A stretch of DNA of 64,000 nt, taken from NCBI RefSeq assembly GCF_000002875.2, contig NC_009416.2, positions 751,501 to 815,500 on the forward strand, read 5' to 3'. Position 1 is the stretch's first letter. Every line of letters starts with the position of its first letter. Made by a program: the position numbers and the translations under genes. Below, in pieces: positions 31,579 to 41,849 of the stretch. The notes beneath the pieces are model-generated. The model was not told where the DNA came from. It saw nothing but the letters and a program-made list of their open reading frames with translations, and did not search any database. This DNA comes from Leishmania infantum JPCM5. Taxonomy: Eukaryota > Euglenozoa > Kinetoplastea > Trypanosomatida > Trypanosomatidae.

Positions 31579-33774
31579 CTACATAAAGAACTCAGCGCCG
31601 TCCTCGTCCGAGTCGATGTTGTCGAGTGAGCCGTTCAGCGCAGCAGCAGCCCGCTCCGCCTTGCGCCGCGACTTCTCGTCCATGGGCTTCGAGACAAAGG
31701 AGCGCGGACGGAAAGGCTTCCCGATCTTGTGGATGATGGGTGCCTGCGACCGCTCCAGCGCGCGTCGGATGCGTTCCTCCTGCTCATCCTCCTGGTTGGC
31801 CAGGTGAATGATCCGCGCCTGACGACGACGCTGCTTGTCACTCTGCTTCATCACGGCCTTCATCAAGGCCAGCTCGACGTGGTTTGCCGGGTCGCTCAGG
31901 TATCGGTGATACTCCTCCAATTTGTTCTCAATAATGGTCAGCATCTCTACCGGGCCCATGGAGGCGTCGTGATGCTGCTGCTGAGACGCCGCATCAGCCG
32001 CGCCGGCCGCAGTCGTCGCGCCGACGGTGCTCTTCCCCGACCGGCGCGCCCCACTCGACGGCCGCTGCGAATCACAGGATGGGCCGCCGGTGGCTGCCTT
32101 CATCTTCCCCGTCTGCATCGCTGACGACTGAAGAGCCTTGGGGCCGCGATGCATGGAGGCGGCACGCGATCGGCGATGACTCGCGTTGCCAGCCACGTTG
32201 GCGCCGTCAACGCTCTTGCGGAGACTCGGGCTCTGCGCTTTGAGCTTGAGCTGCTGATCGCCAGTGCGGAGCAGGTGAAAAATGTGCTCAATCGACTCCT
32301 CAACCTTCGTTTTCAGCTCCTCGGGGGCCATCTTCGTGGCTGAGGCGACACCGGCGGTGTCCCATGCGCCGCCAATGGACGATGCCCCCGCTCTGACCCG
32401 TTTGGACGTCGTCGCAGTCGACCCAGCTGGCGCGTTTGCCTGCACATTTCCATGCGGCTCGAGCGCCATCATCCGTTCGTCTAGCGCTTGTAACTTCTTC
32501 TGGGCCTCCGCTACGCTGCTCGTCAGCGCCTCCAGCTGCGCCGTTCTCTGGTCAACCATGGCGTTCATCTCCTCCCGCTCCTGCATGTACCCCATCTCGA
32601 CACCCTCTAGCTCCTCTTCAAGCTCGTGGCAGTTTTGAATCAAGAACAAGTTGCCCTCCTCTACGTTGATGAACACCTCCAGAAGATCATCGACAGAGGT
32701 AAAGCACAGCGGCAGCCGCTTTTCTTCGTATTTATGGTGTAGATCGTCTTTCACATCCGCCAGCGTCATGGCACCAACCTCCGCGCGGATGCTTGCGGTA
32801 GCGGCCGCGATGGCAGCGCGTGCCTCTTCCTCAACGGAGGCGTAGAGATGCTCTAGTTGCACCTCGAGCGGCACCACCTTCGGCTCCTCGGCCTCGACGA
32901 CCGGGGTGGCATTAGCCTGGTACCTCCCCTTCCGTTGTGCAGTTGCCGAGATAGATGGTCGCTTCCTTTTGTCGGACGATGCCTCATCCCGTTCCCTCGC
33001 CAGCGCTGCCTGCTGCGCCGCCTCCAATCGCGCCGCCTCCTGCGCAGTCAGGGAAGCTGACCGCGCCTGATACGCCTCCTCGGCGTCGAGCAGAATCTTC
33101 TCGGTCGCGTCCTCGATACGCAGGTTGCTCAGTGTGTCGTAAAACCACTGCGGCTTTGTCAGAATCTCGAGAAAGTCCTTGTATGCAGCGCAGTTCTCAA
33201 TTTGCAACCGTGTCTTGCGCATCTCCGCCTCGGCGTGGCTGATGAGGGCTGACAGCTTCTTGATCTCGATTGTCTTGGCGTGTTTGCTGCGCGTTTCGTC
33301 GTCCGCTCGCCGCACCGCCGCGTCTTGCTCGAGGTTGCTAAACTTCAAAAAGCTGTTGAACTTCTCACGCGTGTTCGACAGCTGCTCTTGCTGCTGGTGC
33401 AGTCGCTTCTCAGCGCGGTGGATTTTCTCTTCCAGCTTGCGAATTTCAGCCTTCTTGGTCGTCAGGGACATGCGCACGAGGCCGACCTCTCGCTTCTGCT
33501 GAACGAATTCGCTCGTCGTGAGCGTGTCGTGCACGTCGACAGCGTAGCCAGCACTACCGCCGCACGCCGCGGAGGAAGCCGCAGCGCTCCTCGTCGATGC
33601 GCCTGGGCGAAACGCACGACCGTACCGTGGAGCAAGCGCAACAAGGTCGTCAGCCATAGCCGCATCATCTCTGCGCACCTCCTGCAGCAACTCCTTGGAG
33701 ATGTGCGAGCTCTCCGCGTAGACGCCACCGCCAGGCGGCTCGTTGAAAGGGTTTGCCTGAGCGTGCAGATCCAT
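31579..33774 (-). CDS. CFAP100 (MIA1/CCDC37)-like flagellar coiled-coil protein, 731 aa
   Basis: CFAP100 forms the MIA complex with CFAP73, which regulates inner dynein arm I1 on axonemal doublets. Residues about 88-211 match the DUF4200 coiled coil typical of CFAP100/CCDC38/CFAP73: QKREVGLVRMSLTTKKAEIR, a long Glu/Lys helix, and AYKDFLEILTKPQWF at 197-211. A second conserved part (about 355-430) reads PLCFTSVDDLLEVFINVEEG followed by NLFLIQNCHELEEELE, as in CFAP100. A third coiled stretch (about 600-690) ends in a basic, Ala-rich tail. ATG at 33774. Family placement is good; CFAP100 over its paralogues is likely but not proven. Confidence 0.8.
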   Translation of the reverse strand: MDLHAQANPFNEPPGGGVYAESSHISKELLQEVRRDDAAMADDLVALAPRYGRAFRPGASTRSAAASSAACGGSAGYAVDVHDTLTTSEFVQQKREVGLVRMSLTTKKAEIRKLEEKIHRAEKRLHQQQEQLSNTREKFNSFLKFSNLEQDAAVRRADDETRSKHAKTIEIKKLSALISHAEAEMRKTRLQIENCAAYKDFLEILTKPQWFYDTLSNLRIEDATEKILLDAEEAYQARSASLTAQEAARLEAAQQAALARERDEASSDKRKRPSISATAQRKGRYQANATPVVEAEEPKVVPLEVQLEHLYASVEEEARAAIAAATASIRAEVGAMTLADVKDDLHHKYEEKRLPLCFTSVDDLLEVFINVEEGNLFLIQNCHELEEELEGVEMGYMQEREEMNAMVDQRTAQLEALTSSVAEAQKKLQALDERMMALEPHGNVQANAPAGSTATTSKRVRAGASSIGGAWDTAGVASATKMAPEELKTKVEESIEHIFHLLRTGDQQLKLKAQSPSLRKSVDGANVAGNASHRRSRAASMHRGPKALQSSAMQTGKMKAATGGPSCDSQRPSSGARRSGKSTVGATTAAGAADAASQQQHHDASMGPVEMLTIIENKLEEYHRYLSDPANHVELALMKAVMKQSDKQRRRQARIIHLANQEDEQEERIRRALERSQAPIIHKIGKPFRPRSFVSKPMDEKSRRKAERAAAALNGSLDNIDSDEDGAEFFM

Positions 33775-33806
33775 CTTTGTCCGGCCTTGGCAGGCGTACA
33801 GAAAAA

Positions 33807-33850
33807 CTATGGAGAAAGAGAGAGGCAGACGCAGGGTAGAAAGGAGTGAG
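33807..33850 (-). promoter_or_regulatory. Putative trans-splice signal for CFAP100
   Basis: A minus-strand pyrimidine tract (about 33810-33850) leads into CCATAG, with AG at 33808-33807. The inferred 5'UTR is only about 32 nt. Confidence 0.5.
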
Positions 33851-35494
33851 CGAAATGGCTACGATACAGCGCAGGATTTGTGTGTGTGTGTGTGTAACCA
33901 AAGTGCTGATCCACTGCAGTTTCGCTGCGCACGAAAGCACGCAGCTCTTTGTTTACACAGTTCGTCGAGATTCTCCCCTCCCTCTCTCGAGCGAAGTTGG
34001 TGCGCGGTGTCGAAGATCAGCAAGCCTGTTTGCGGGGAGCAGCGTGCTTGTGCTGCTAAGCACTCCAGCACGCGCATCGCGTGTATTAGGCAAGGGAGGG
34101 CGGCGAGTACGCATGCAAAAGGGATAGAGAAAAGTGCAGTGTGTACCAGCGAGAAGCTGCACAGAGGAAATCACTCAAGGAGTCGCTGCAGCAGCGGCAG
34201 AACGTCTACAACGCAGCCCCCCCCCATCAAGCGCGAGAGGCAACGTTCATTCTCACAGAGCCCCGTGCCGTTTCGACAGACTCGCTAATGCGGTCCTTGC
34301 TGCTGTCCGCTTCACCGAGGAAGAAAGAGATGCAGTCAGCCCGCCGTCAAAGAGAGACCTCGTAGACATCCACAATAATGCGCGCCAAGTGGCGTAGCGT
34401 GGGGGAGGGGGGTTGGCAACGGAAGAGTGTGTCTGGGTGGTTAGTGGGCCGTGTGGGGCGAGATGTACCTGAAAGTCAGCGACAAGGCTGCATCGAACGC
34501 GACCGCACGGTGATTCCCATTTCACCTTCCGCATCACTCTCCCTTCTCCGTCAGCTAGGCAATCATCGCAGTGCGTCCAGTGCCTCCGTCCATGCCGCTG
34601 GAGGGTTTGTGCGATGCAACCGCGAACCGACTCTTTGTTTGTTCGTTTTCCATGTATTCATTTTCTTTTCTTTTTGCGTCCTGTCAGCGACTCACCAGCG
34701 CACGTCAGACAAGGAGGAAGGAAATGATGATCATGATGGTGGCGTCCAACGCAGTAAAAACAGCACAGCACCAACCGCAGCAGCAAAGCTTCCCTGCTGC
34801 CCGCTCTTGCCTTCTCCTCCATCGAGCGGGCCTCTCCACCTGCCCCCGCCCCTCCCTCCCCCTTTCTCTCTCTCTCTCTCGTGCTCGGCCTGCGTGTTTG
34901 TACCACATCGGCTGTCGTGGTGCTGACCCGGAGCTCGAGAGAAAGAAAGAGAGACAAGCCTGGCAGGAGAAGGGAGAAGGCAGCAGAAGGGACGAGGCAA
35001 CGAGCGCGCGACGTGGCGCAGTGCAGAGGAGGGTATGATCAATGATAAAACAACAGCCGACAAACGACAGCCAACAACCAGGACGCACAAAACACACATA
35101 CACACAAGAGGAGGATCTTGGCATGCGGCGCTTCACAGGAGCGACATCGGTGAGTGCGTATTTCTGCCTTTAAGTGTGCTTGTATTTCGGTGTGTGTGTG
35201 TGGGGGGGGGACACAACCGACGCATGCAAGTGAAAGATGGTGCTCTAAGGATCAAAGGTAGATACGGTCACACAGAACCGAAGGAGATTGAGTCAGAGGC
35301 GGGCTCACGCACAGCAATCGCGATCCACACACGCGCACACGTGCACACAAAGCAGAAGCTAGAGATGAAGGGAGTGAGAAAAAGAGAAACAACGAAAAAG
35401 AAAAAGCGCAGACGAGGTAGAGAAACCGCTCGGCACCTTCGGTGTCGTTGCGCTGAGGAATGATGAGCGCTTTCGGTTGGCGGGCAGAGGTGTC
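33851..35494. other. Intergenic region
   Basis: Probably the 3'UTR of the endosulfine-like gene and spacer. It contains a GT run (33880-33895), a CT run (34861-34881) and a GT/G run (35190-35211). Minus-strand frames here are low complexity. Confidence 0.5.
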
Positions 35495-35857
35495 TCAACA
35501 AGGCGTTCGTCGGGCACCGGGAACTGCGTAGCCATCTGGCAGCGGAGGAGGTGGCGGGTTCTTGCCACGAGGTGCGCCACCGTCTGCCGCGCCAAGATGC
35601 AGCCCGTCCGCCGGTCCGCGACGTGGGATGCCGTTTGGCGCCATTTGACCGTGTGAGGGCTGCTGCTGCTGTTGCGATGGCTGCTGCTGCTGCTGCGATG
35701 GCTGCTGCTGCTGCTGCGATGGCTGCTGCTGCTGCTGCTTGCGCACCTCGTAGTCGGCGGAGTCGAAGAACTTTTGCTGCTGCGGCGCCTGCATCTGCCG
35801 CAAACGCGGGTCACGCTTCTTCGGCATGTTCACCCCCGGAGGCGCCTGATCAGCCAT
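35495..35857 (-). CDS. Endosulfine/Igo/ARPP19-like small polyQ protein, 120 aa
   Basis: The N-terminal 40 residues are basic and end in KFFDSADYEVRKQ (29-41). This closely resembles the only strongly conserved block of ENSA/ARPP19/Igo proteins (KYFDSGDYxxxK), whose Ser is phosphorylated by Greatwall to make a PP2A-B55 inhibitor. The equivalent Ser here is S33; the usual Gly is Ala. Residues 41-68 are four exact QQQQQPS units, and the rest is Pro/Gly-rich. The open frame runs 17 codons further upstream without an ATG; the ATG at 35857 is used. The match is short, so the call needs profile support. Confidence 0.6.
   Translation of the reverse strand: MADQAPPGVNMPKKRDPRLRQMQAPQQQKFFDSADYEVRKQQQQQPSQQQQQPSQQQQQPSQQQQQPSHGQMAPNGIPRRGPADGLHLGAADGGAPRGKNPPPPPLPDGYAVPGARRTPC
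35654..35737 (-). repeat. In-frame 21-nt minisatellite (QQQQQPS x4)
   Basis: Four tandem 21-nt units, mostly CAG codons followed by CCA-TCG, sit in frame in the endosulfine-like gene. Copies are nearly identical (one CAA-type change in the terminal unit), so length variation between strains is likely. Confidence 0.85.
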
Positions 35858-37139
35858 TTTCTTGCGCTTGCTCTCCGCCACGGAAAAGGGAGAAAAACGA
35901 TAGAACAAGATGGAGAGAACAGGGAGATGGTGGGACGGTGGCGGTGATCAGTGTGTGATCGCTGCGAGCTCAAGCAGAGGAAACCCGGAAACGCACATGC
36001 ACGTGCACGTGCAGCTACATGCACACCAGCGCCCCCTAGGTGCTGGTACCGAGACAAATCCAGAGAGACGCGAAAAGGCAAACAAAGGATAAGGCGGCAG
36101 TGGTGTCGCCGGCAATAGTGAGAGACCCTGGCTGCTGTGTAACCTGCGAACAATTTGTTTTGCGTGTGTGTGTGAGAGCTTTACATCTTTTTCAAGGTAT
36201 ACGCAACGCGGCCGTAGAAGCAGCACAAGCGTGACAATACGAAAGGAGAGGGCACAAGGAGGGAGACCTGGAAGGATGGCAGACGGGAAAGGAGCATGGA
36301 ACGGGGTGGGGAGAGACACGAATGCGCAAGGACAATAAAAAGCTATTACAGCCCGCCCTTGCAGCAATGCGCCAAAGAAAAATTCACATGAATCGCAAAG
36401 TCACAGCAAGCACGCACACGCACATACACACATACATACATATATGGGTGTGTGCCCGTATGGATGCGCAGACTTTGCGTCTCTTTTTCGTTTGCTTTCC
36501 TATGCCAGCCTTCATGGCTCGGCAGACTCTGTCGTGAAACTCAAAGAGAGAGAAGTGTGTAGCGAAGTGAATGTGGCGGCACACTGAGTGCACCTCATCC
36601 TTACTCCCATCTTACTCTCCCCCTCTGCCACTTTTTGTGTTTTCGCGCTTGCTGTCAGTCTTGCATGCACCGTTGCAGGCTGTGATACCCGCGACGTGAT
36701 GAAGCCCAGAAGAAGAATATGTGCACGTGCTCAGCTCTTGTGAAGAGAGCTCACGAAAGAGCGAGACGCATCAACTGCGAAACAATAAAAGAAAATGCGT
36801 GGCCAGTGCGTTGAGGCAAAGGCGAAATGACGGGAGGGGAAGAGGGTTCGGGAGGAGAGACACATTGTCCTCCGTCGTTGTATACACTACTGGAAACATT
36901 AACGGCGTCTTCGCATGCGTGTGCAGTACAGGACGCGGGAGAGAGCCCTCACGGCGGACTGCAGGCTGTGCAAGGGAGAGGAAGGTGAGCGATAACATGT
37001 GCGCGCCCCTGCAGCATCGCGCGCGCAGCGGTCAGCGCAAGCACTGACCACCTGATGACCCTTTCCTCATGTCTGTCGCAGCACAAACAAAAAGACACAT
37101 GCATACACATGCACAATTACAGAGGCACCTGAAACTCAT
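35858..37139. other. Intergenic region
   Basis: Leader of the endosulfine-like gene (pyrimidine-rich on the minus strand at about 35880-35935) and 3' flank of the canopy-like gene. An ACAT/AT run is at about 36417-36446. No gene supported. Confidence 0.5.
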
Positions 37140-38249
37140 TCAAAGGTCGCCATCAGTGCGGTCCTCGGCCGCTTCTTTGACAGCTCCATCGGCAGAGCTG
37201 TAAGGCGCCTCCTCTGTAGGGGAGTCAATAGGCTCGCCTGGAGCCCCTGGAGCTGAGCTCGCAAGGGCCGCTGCCGCCTCTGCATTTGTTGGTGCCTCCT
37301 CCGCAGGCTCACTCGTGGCAGCGGCAGCAGTCGTTTCCAGCTTCCGTCTCTGGTCAAGCTTCGCCTTCCTCTTTGCTTCGCGGCGCTCATACTGCTCCCA
37401 TCTTTGCTGATCCCGGCGGGCGGCGGCCCGCAGCACCTCCACATCGGCGCACACGTTGGTGATGAGAGGAACTGAACTCACCTCATCTCCCTCGGTCTCC
37501 CCGTCCAGCGCTGCGCGGGGCTTGTTCACGGGAAGCGCCATACCGCACAGGCTGTGCTCCGTCTCTTCCAGACTGCGCACACTCTTGACAAGGCTCTCGA
37601 TCTCGTCCTCAAACTCTTCCACCAGCAGCGCACACATTGTAGGCGTCGCAGACAGGCTCTGCAATCCTTGTAACGCATCCGCATCTTGCCGGCTGTACAA
37701 CCTCGCAATGGGGTATAGTTGCCCATCGAGCTTCTCAGCCCACGCCGCCGAATCGGCGTCGGCCGGGTACACCTCATCCTCACGCAACGCGTGTCGCACA
37801 CCGAGACGGGTGTCCCCGAAAACCTGCTGGTGATACAGGCGCACCTTCGACTTTGGATGCAGCCGCAGCAAGCGAGCATCGTTCTTGTAGGAGGTACACA
37901 CGTTCTCCATCACCTCGGTCACGAGAAGCTCGCTGTTGCGGTATTGGCGCCGACGCAGCTGATTTTTCTTGCCGAGTCGGTGCGAGATGAGGTAGGTGGA
38001 GGGGTTCTCTGCGAGGGTCTGGTTAAGGCGCTCAAACAACGTGCGTGCGACGGTGATGCAAGCGGAGCAGTCCAAGTGCTCGTAGCCGGCTCCGTGCAGC
38101 GGACGAATTGGTTTGCCTTGAGGTGGTGGCGCTGCGAGTACAGTCGGCGAGGCAAGCAGCAAGATCGCGAGAAGCGCCACTAAAGCGAGAAGGCAGCATT
38201 GCTGGTGCCGTTGCGGCGGCGCCAGCAGAAAAGTCGAGTGTCTCTGCAT
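37140..38249 (-). CDS. Canopy (CNPY/DUF3456)-family ER protein, 369 aa
   Basis: Canopy proteins are saposin-like ER proteins that assist folding or receptor maturation. A signal peptide is clear (hydrophobic core about 17-38, ending VLA-A). The mature protein has six Cys: C61-x-x-C64 in the DCSACITVA block, C118 (MENVC), C206 with LLVEEFEDEIESL (the VEEYEDE signature), C235 and C267. From about 285 the protein is charged then Ala/Glu-rich. It ends DGDL, which could serve as a KDEL-like retention signal since trypanosomatid ER proteins are known to use MDDL-type variants. The 57 nt open upstream hold no ATG, so the ATG at 38249 is used. The C-terminal extension is longer than in typical canopy proteins. 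Confidence 0.75.
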   Translation of the reverse strand: MQRHSTFLLAPPQRHQQCCLLALVALLAILLLASPTVLAAPPPQGKPIRPLHGAGYEHLDCSACITVARTLFERLNQTLAENPSTYLISHRLGKKNQLRRRQYRNSELLVTEVMENVCTSYKNDARLLRLHPKSKVRLYHQQVFGDTRLGVRHALREDEVYPADADSAAWAEKLDGQLYPIARLYSRQDADALQGLQSLSATPTMCALLVEEFEDEIESLVKSVRSLEETEHSLCGMALPVNKPRAALDGETEGDEVSSVPLITNVCADVEVLRAAARRDQQRWEQYERREAKRKAKLDQRRKLETTAAAATSEPAEEAPTNAEAAAALASSAPGAPGEPIDSPTEEAPYSSADGAVKEAAEDRTDGDL

Positions 38250-38325
38250 GGAGGCTGCACGAAAGCCCCAGCGTTCAGATTCCCCGATGTGCGCACGTGG
38301 ATGCACGTTCTAGTGCGAGTGGGTC

Positions 38326-38346
38326 TGAAGAAGAGAAAGAGAGCCG
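38326..38346 (-). promoter_or_regulatory. Putative trans-splice signal for the canopy-like gene
   Basis: The minus strand reads a CT-rich tract ending CTTCTTCAG, with AG at 38327-38326, about 76 nt before the ATG. This is one of the cleaner acceptor candidates in the window. Confidence 0.55.
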
Positions 38347-39365
38347 AATGTGTTCTTTGTGATCTCGTGGGTCGTTCCTGCTGCTACGCGTCAGCTCCTC
38401 TCGTGTCGGTGCGTGTCTGTGCGTATGTGTGTGTGTGTGTGTGTTTTGGCGAGGAATTAAAGGCAAGTCAAGCACGTGTGTGCGTGTGCGCATCTCCTTT
38501 CCGTGCGTTTTATGTTTTTTTTTTCGGACAGCGGCGGCACGGCAGATGTGGATGGCGTGATGAAGAGCGACAGAGAGAGGAGGGAGGAGGAGGAGGAGGA
38601 GGAGGGGGTCAAGGAAGTAGGTCGCCATCAAGAAATGCAGCGATGGTAGCAAACGGCGTAGACCGATGATCGTCCAAGGCGGACAGGCTTTGAGGACACA
38701 AACCGAAAAAAGAAAATAAGGGCGCGAAATCAACGATGCTGTGCAGACGCCGTTGACGTAAGCTTCTCGACGGCGCGAAGCAAAAGTGCGCTCTGCGCAA
38801 ATGTGGGGATTAGCTGACCTGAAGGATAGCCATGCGTGGGAGAGAGCGGCTGGCATCTGGCGGGCGTTTCAGCACTCGGCCGCTAACGACGGCAAGTTTG
38901 GTCATGCACTGTCTGCGCCATGGTCTAATGCGCGTCGCCACGGGCACCTGCGTGTGCCAGCGGGAGAAGACGTGCGTGTATTTGGTTCTAGTGTGGCTGC
39001 TCTTGCACGATTACATGTGGGGGTGCATAGAGAGCGTGCGGGGTGGCTGCGCACGTGAACAACGGCGTTCCCTGCACTAGCGCATGCACACGCGACGATG
39101 CAAGTCGATGCAACATACTTCACGCTCACCAGCACATAAAGTGAGTAGATGCGCACGTTGAGAGTGAAGGAAGGGAACTCCTTTTACATCGTAGAGTTGA
39201 CGAAGGAGAAGGCGCCGACAGCATCACGAGCCGGTGGAAGAGAGGCTTGCGTGAAGAGAGGAAGGGACCCACATACACAGAGGACAGCCCACGCGCGGAG
39301 AGAGAGAGACACGCCAGCGCAAAGAAAGCTGCAGTCGCGCACATGTCGCTCTGCTCTTTGTCTTC
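38347..39365. other. Intergenic region
   Basis: Contains a GT run (38420-38444) and a GGA repeat (about 38577-38608), which is pyrimidine-rich on the transcribed strand. No gene supported. Confidence 0.5.
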
Positions 39366-40253
39366 TCATGGTGCCGCCGAGGCCTCCTGAGTATCTTCCT
39401 CACCGCGCACCGCACCCTCGTCAGACTCTTGCTGAAGTCCTTGGCCATTGTGAATGAACATCCACAGGTTTTCCGGCGCCGGCGGGCCACCGCGCCTCTT
39501 GGTTGCTAGCGCCGTAAGGCGCCCACAGCCCACCTCAAACTGCGCGCCAAAATCGTTGTAGAAGACTTCCCGCAGGCTCGCCAGTGGTGCGGCTGTCATG
39601 TTGTGGCGAATGCGGATCACATCATCCGCCTTGACAGGATGATCACGCATGTCCTCCTGGTAGGCGGGGTTCGCGTCCTCGACGCACCACATGGCCGCCG
39701 CGCTGCCGCCGTCTGGAGAAAAGTACGTGTGCTGCAGCTTCTGTGTCACCCGCGACGCGCACCCCGGCGTGATAAACTCCGACATCAGGAACAGCGGATC
39801 GTCGCAGAGCTCGCGCACCGTCATCAGATAGAATGGCTGACCATAATGCACCACGTCCGCCTCATCTTCGGGAATAGGGAAGCTATCCATCTGTGGCATC
39901 GCAGCAGGCGTAAGCACCACGGTGCACCGCGACGTCGCCTCCTCCGCTGGGGCGGTGGAGCATTCTACCTGCCACCCTGTTGGTGTGGCCTTGCGGTCGT
40001 CAAGGTCCACGCTAAGAAAGCCGCACGTGTGAGCGTTTTGGAGCATCAGCGGGACGTAGAAGTGCAAGTACCCATCCTCTGCGATCGGCGCGATAGGATG
40101 AGGGGCGTTGTGATGCCGAATCTTGGCCATCATGTGTGCCACCTCGGCTGAGGCCTCCACGATGCCGCCGCTGCGGCCCTGCATGAGTCGCCGGCGGTCT
40201 CGCTCATACGCTTCCTCCTCAAACCAGTTTCCGAGTAGAGCTCTTCGAGGCAT
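39366..40253 (-). CDS. CFAP161 axonemal protein, 295 aa
   Basis: CFAP161 is a microtubule inner protein of ciliary doublets. The protein starts with RRALLGNWFEEEAYERDRR (residues 3-21; compare the GNWNEDVYLEE-type start of CFAP161). It has AEDGYLHFYVPLMLQ (58-72), a beta-rich middle with VVHYGQPFYLM (135-145), and ENLWMFIHNG (261-270), parallel to the terminal NHWMLVTGN of the family. The C-terminal 25 residues are acidic. Length is close to the vertebrate protein. The ATG at 40253 opens directly on the conserved block; the longer open frame upstream looks like leader. Confidence 0.82.
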   Translation of the reverse strand: MPRRALLGNWFEEEAYERDRRRLMQGRSGGIVEASAEVAHMMAKIRHHNAPHPIAPIAEDGYLHFYVPLMLQNAHTCGFLSVDLDDRKATPTGWQVECSTAPAEEATSRCTVVLTPAAMPQMDSFPIPEDEADVVHYGQPFYLMTVRELCDDPLFLMSEFITPGCASRVTQKLQHTYFSPDGGSAAAMWCVEDANPAYQEDMRDHPVKADDVIRIRHNMTAAPLASLREVFYNDFGAQFEVGCGRLTALATKRRGGPPAPENLWMFIHNGQGLQQESDEGAVRGEEDTQEASAAP

Positions 40254-41849
40254 CGTTCGTGTACGTCTGCGTGTGTAAATCCGTGAGCAAGCAAAGGGGT
40301 AATGGATGTGATGCAAGCAGAGAGACCACACCAGAATAGTGAAGGGCAAAGAACCGAGAGGACGTGTGTGCGCGTTCCTGTGCTTGTCTATTCCTCGGGC
40401 TCTGCCAGTCGTTCCGCTTTTCTGGGCTCGCGTCTCTCGCTTTCGTTTTCGTTTTTAGTCCCCACGTTGAAGACGACTGCGACGTGCGCCGGTGACAAAG
40501 GCGGACGGAGTGAGGAGGTGAACACAAACAAAAAAAAGACAGGAAGACTCAGTGGGCAGAGAAACAGACGAGCTGAAGTGGAAGGAGGAGTGCGAGCAGC
40601 CCACGAGCGATCAGATCAGGCCGCATGAATAGCGAGAAAGACAGATACAGACGGATAGAGAGAGAGCGGCACCGTCATCGCGCCTTCATCAGTGACGATT
40701 CACCGCTGGTGGTGCATGGCAACAGCGAGAATGAAGACAAAGGAAGAGGCGCCACCACGAAGCGCTATGCGGCCCGGGCTTCTCCTGCTCAGCGGATGCC
40801 CACAGCACGCGCGCTGCAACGTCACACAGATACATCGACAACCTGTGTGGTTTGACTTTTCTGTGCCTTTGAAAGGACCCAGCATGCAACATACGCGGAG
40901 CGACAAGCCCAGACACTCAAGGCGCGTGATCACGCAAAAAAAAAAAACAGCAAGGCGCAAAGGCACCGAGGAATGAGGGAGAACAAGAGAAGGATACTTA
41001 TGGATGTCGCTCCCGTCAAGGTGATTCGGGCTTTCGTTGTTTCTCTTTTTTTTCTTCTCCGTTTTTGCTGGTTGAGGGGATAGGGAGGCGGTTACTTCAT
41101 GTCTCCATCAAGGCGGCCACAAGGGGCGTGCACATTCACAGCGCCAAACCCCTCCCTGGCCCTCCTCCCGCAACGAAAATGTGCACACACAGATATATAC
41201 ATATATTTATATATGTAGTTCAAGCTGCAAGGCGCAACGATGTGCAGAGAAAAAAAAGAAGCGGGGAAAATGAGAGAGACGTTTCTGTCGTGCGGAGTGC
41301 CTGGCGCACCATCTCGCGAAAGCCCATCCGATTGCCGAACAAAGTCGCCCAAGTCACAAAATGCGACGAGCACACACGGCGAACAAGCGTGCGCGCGGTG
41401 CGTGTGAAGCCCATTCTTCAGACTCCTACTTTGGTGGTTCACTTCCACTCTGCTTTCTTTGCCCCGCTCCCACCCCCCCTGCTCAGGAAACTGGACAAAG
41501 AGAAACACAATCATGTGCCTCAGCATGCCTCGCACTTGCAGGGAAGAACACTTAAAAGGAAGCGCGCGCCTCTTCGACCTTTCGCACTCGACGATCTCAT
41601 CTGCCTCTCCCCCTCTCCTCCTCTTTTTCAACGTCTTTTAGAGTTCCCTGCCGCCACCCTTCGCCCTTCCTAGAATTTGCTCCTTCACTTGATCTCCTCG
41701 CCCCCAACCACCCCCTACCTCCGAAATCTCCGCTGCAGCTCATCGCGTATGCGTCAGAGGGCCAAACTAGCAAAACAGGGGGGGGGCAACAAGTCCGTGC
41801 TCAACTCTAACCTGCACCGAGGCTGTTCGCCATTGCATCCATGGCCAGT
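40254..41849. other. Intergenic region
   Basis: Leader of CFAP161 and 3' flank of the p24 gene. It contains A-runs (40937-40947), an AT run (about 41193-41214) and T-rich sequence near 41044-41058. No coding signal. Confidence 0.5.
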
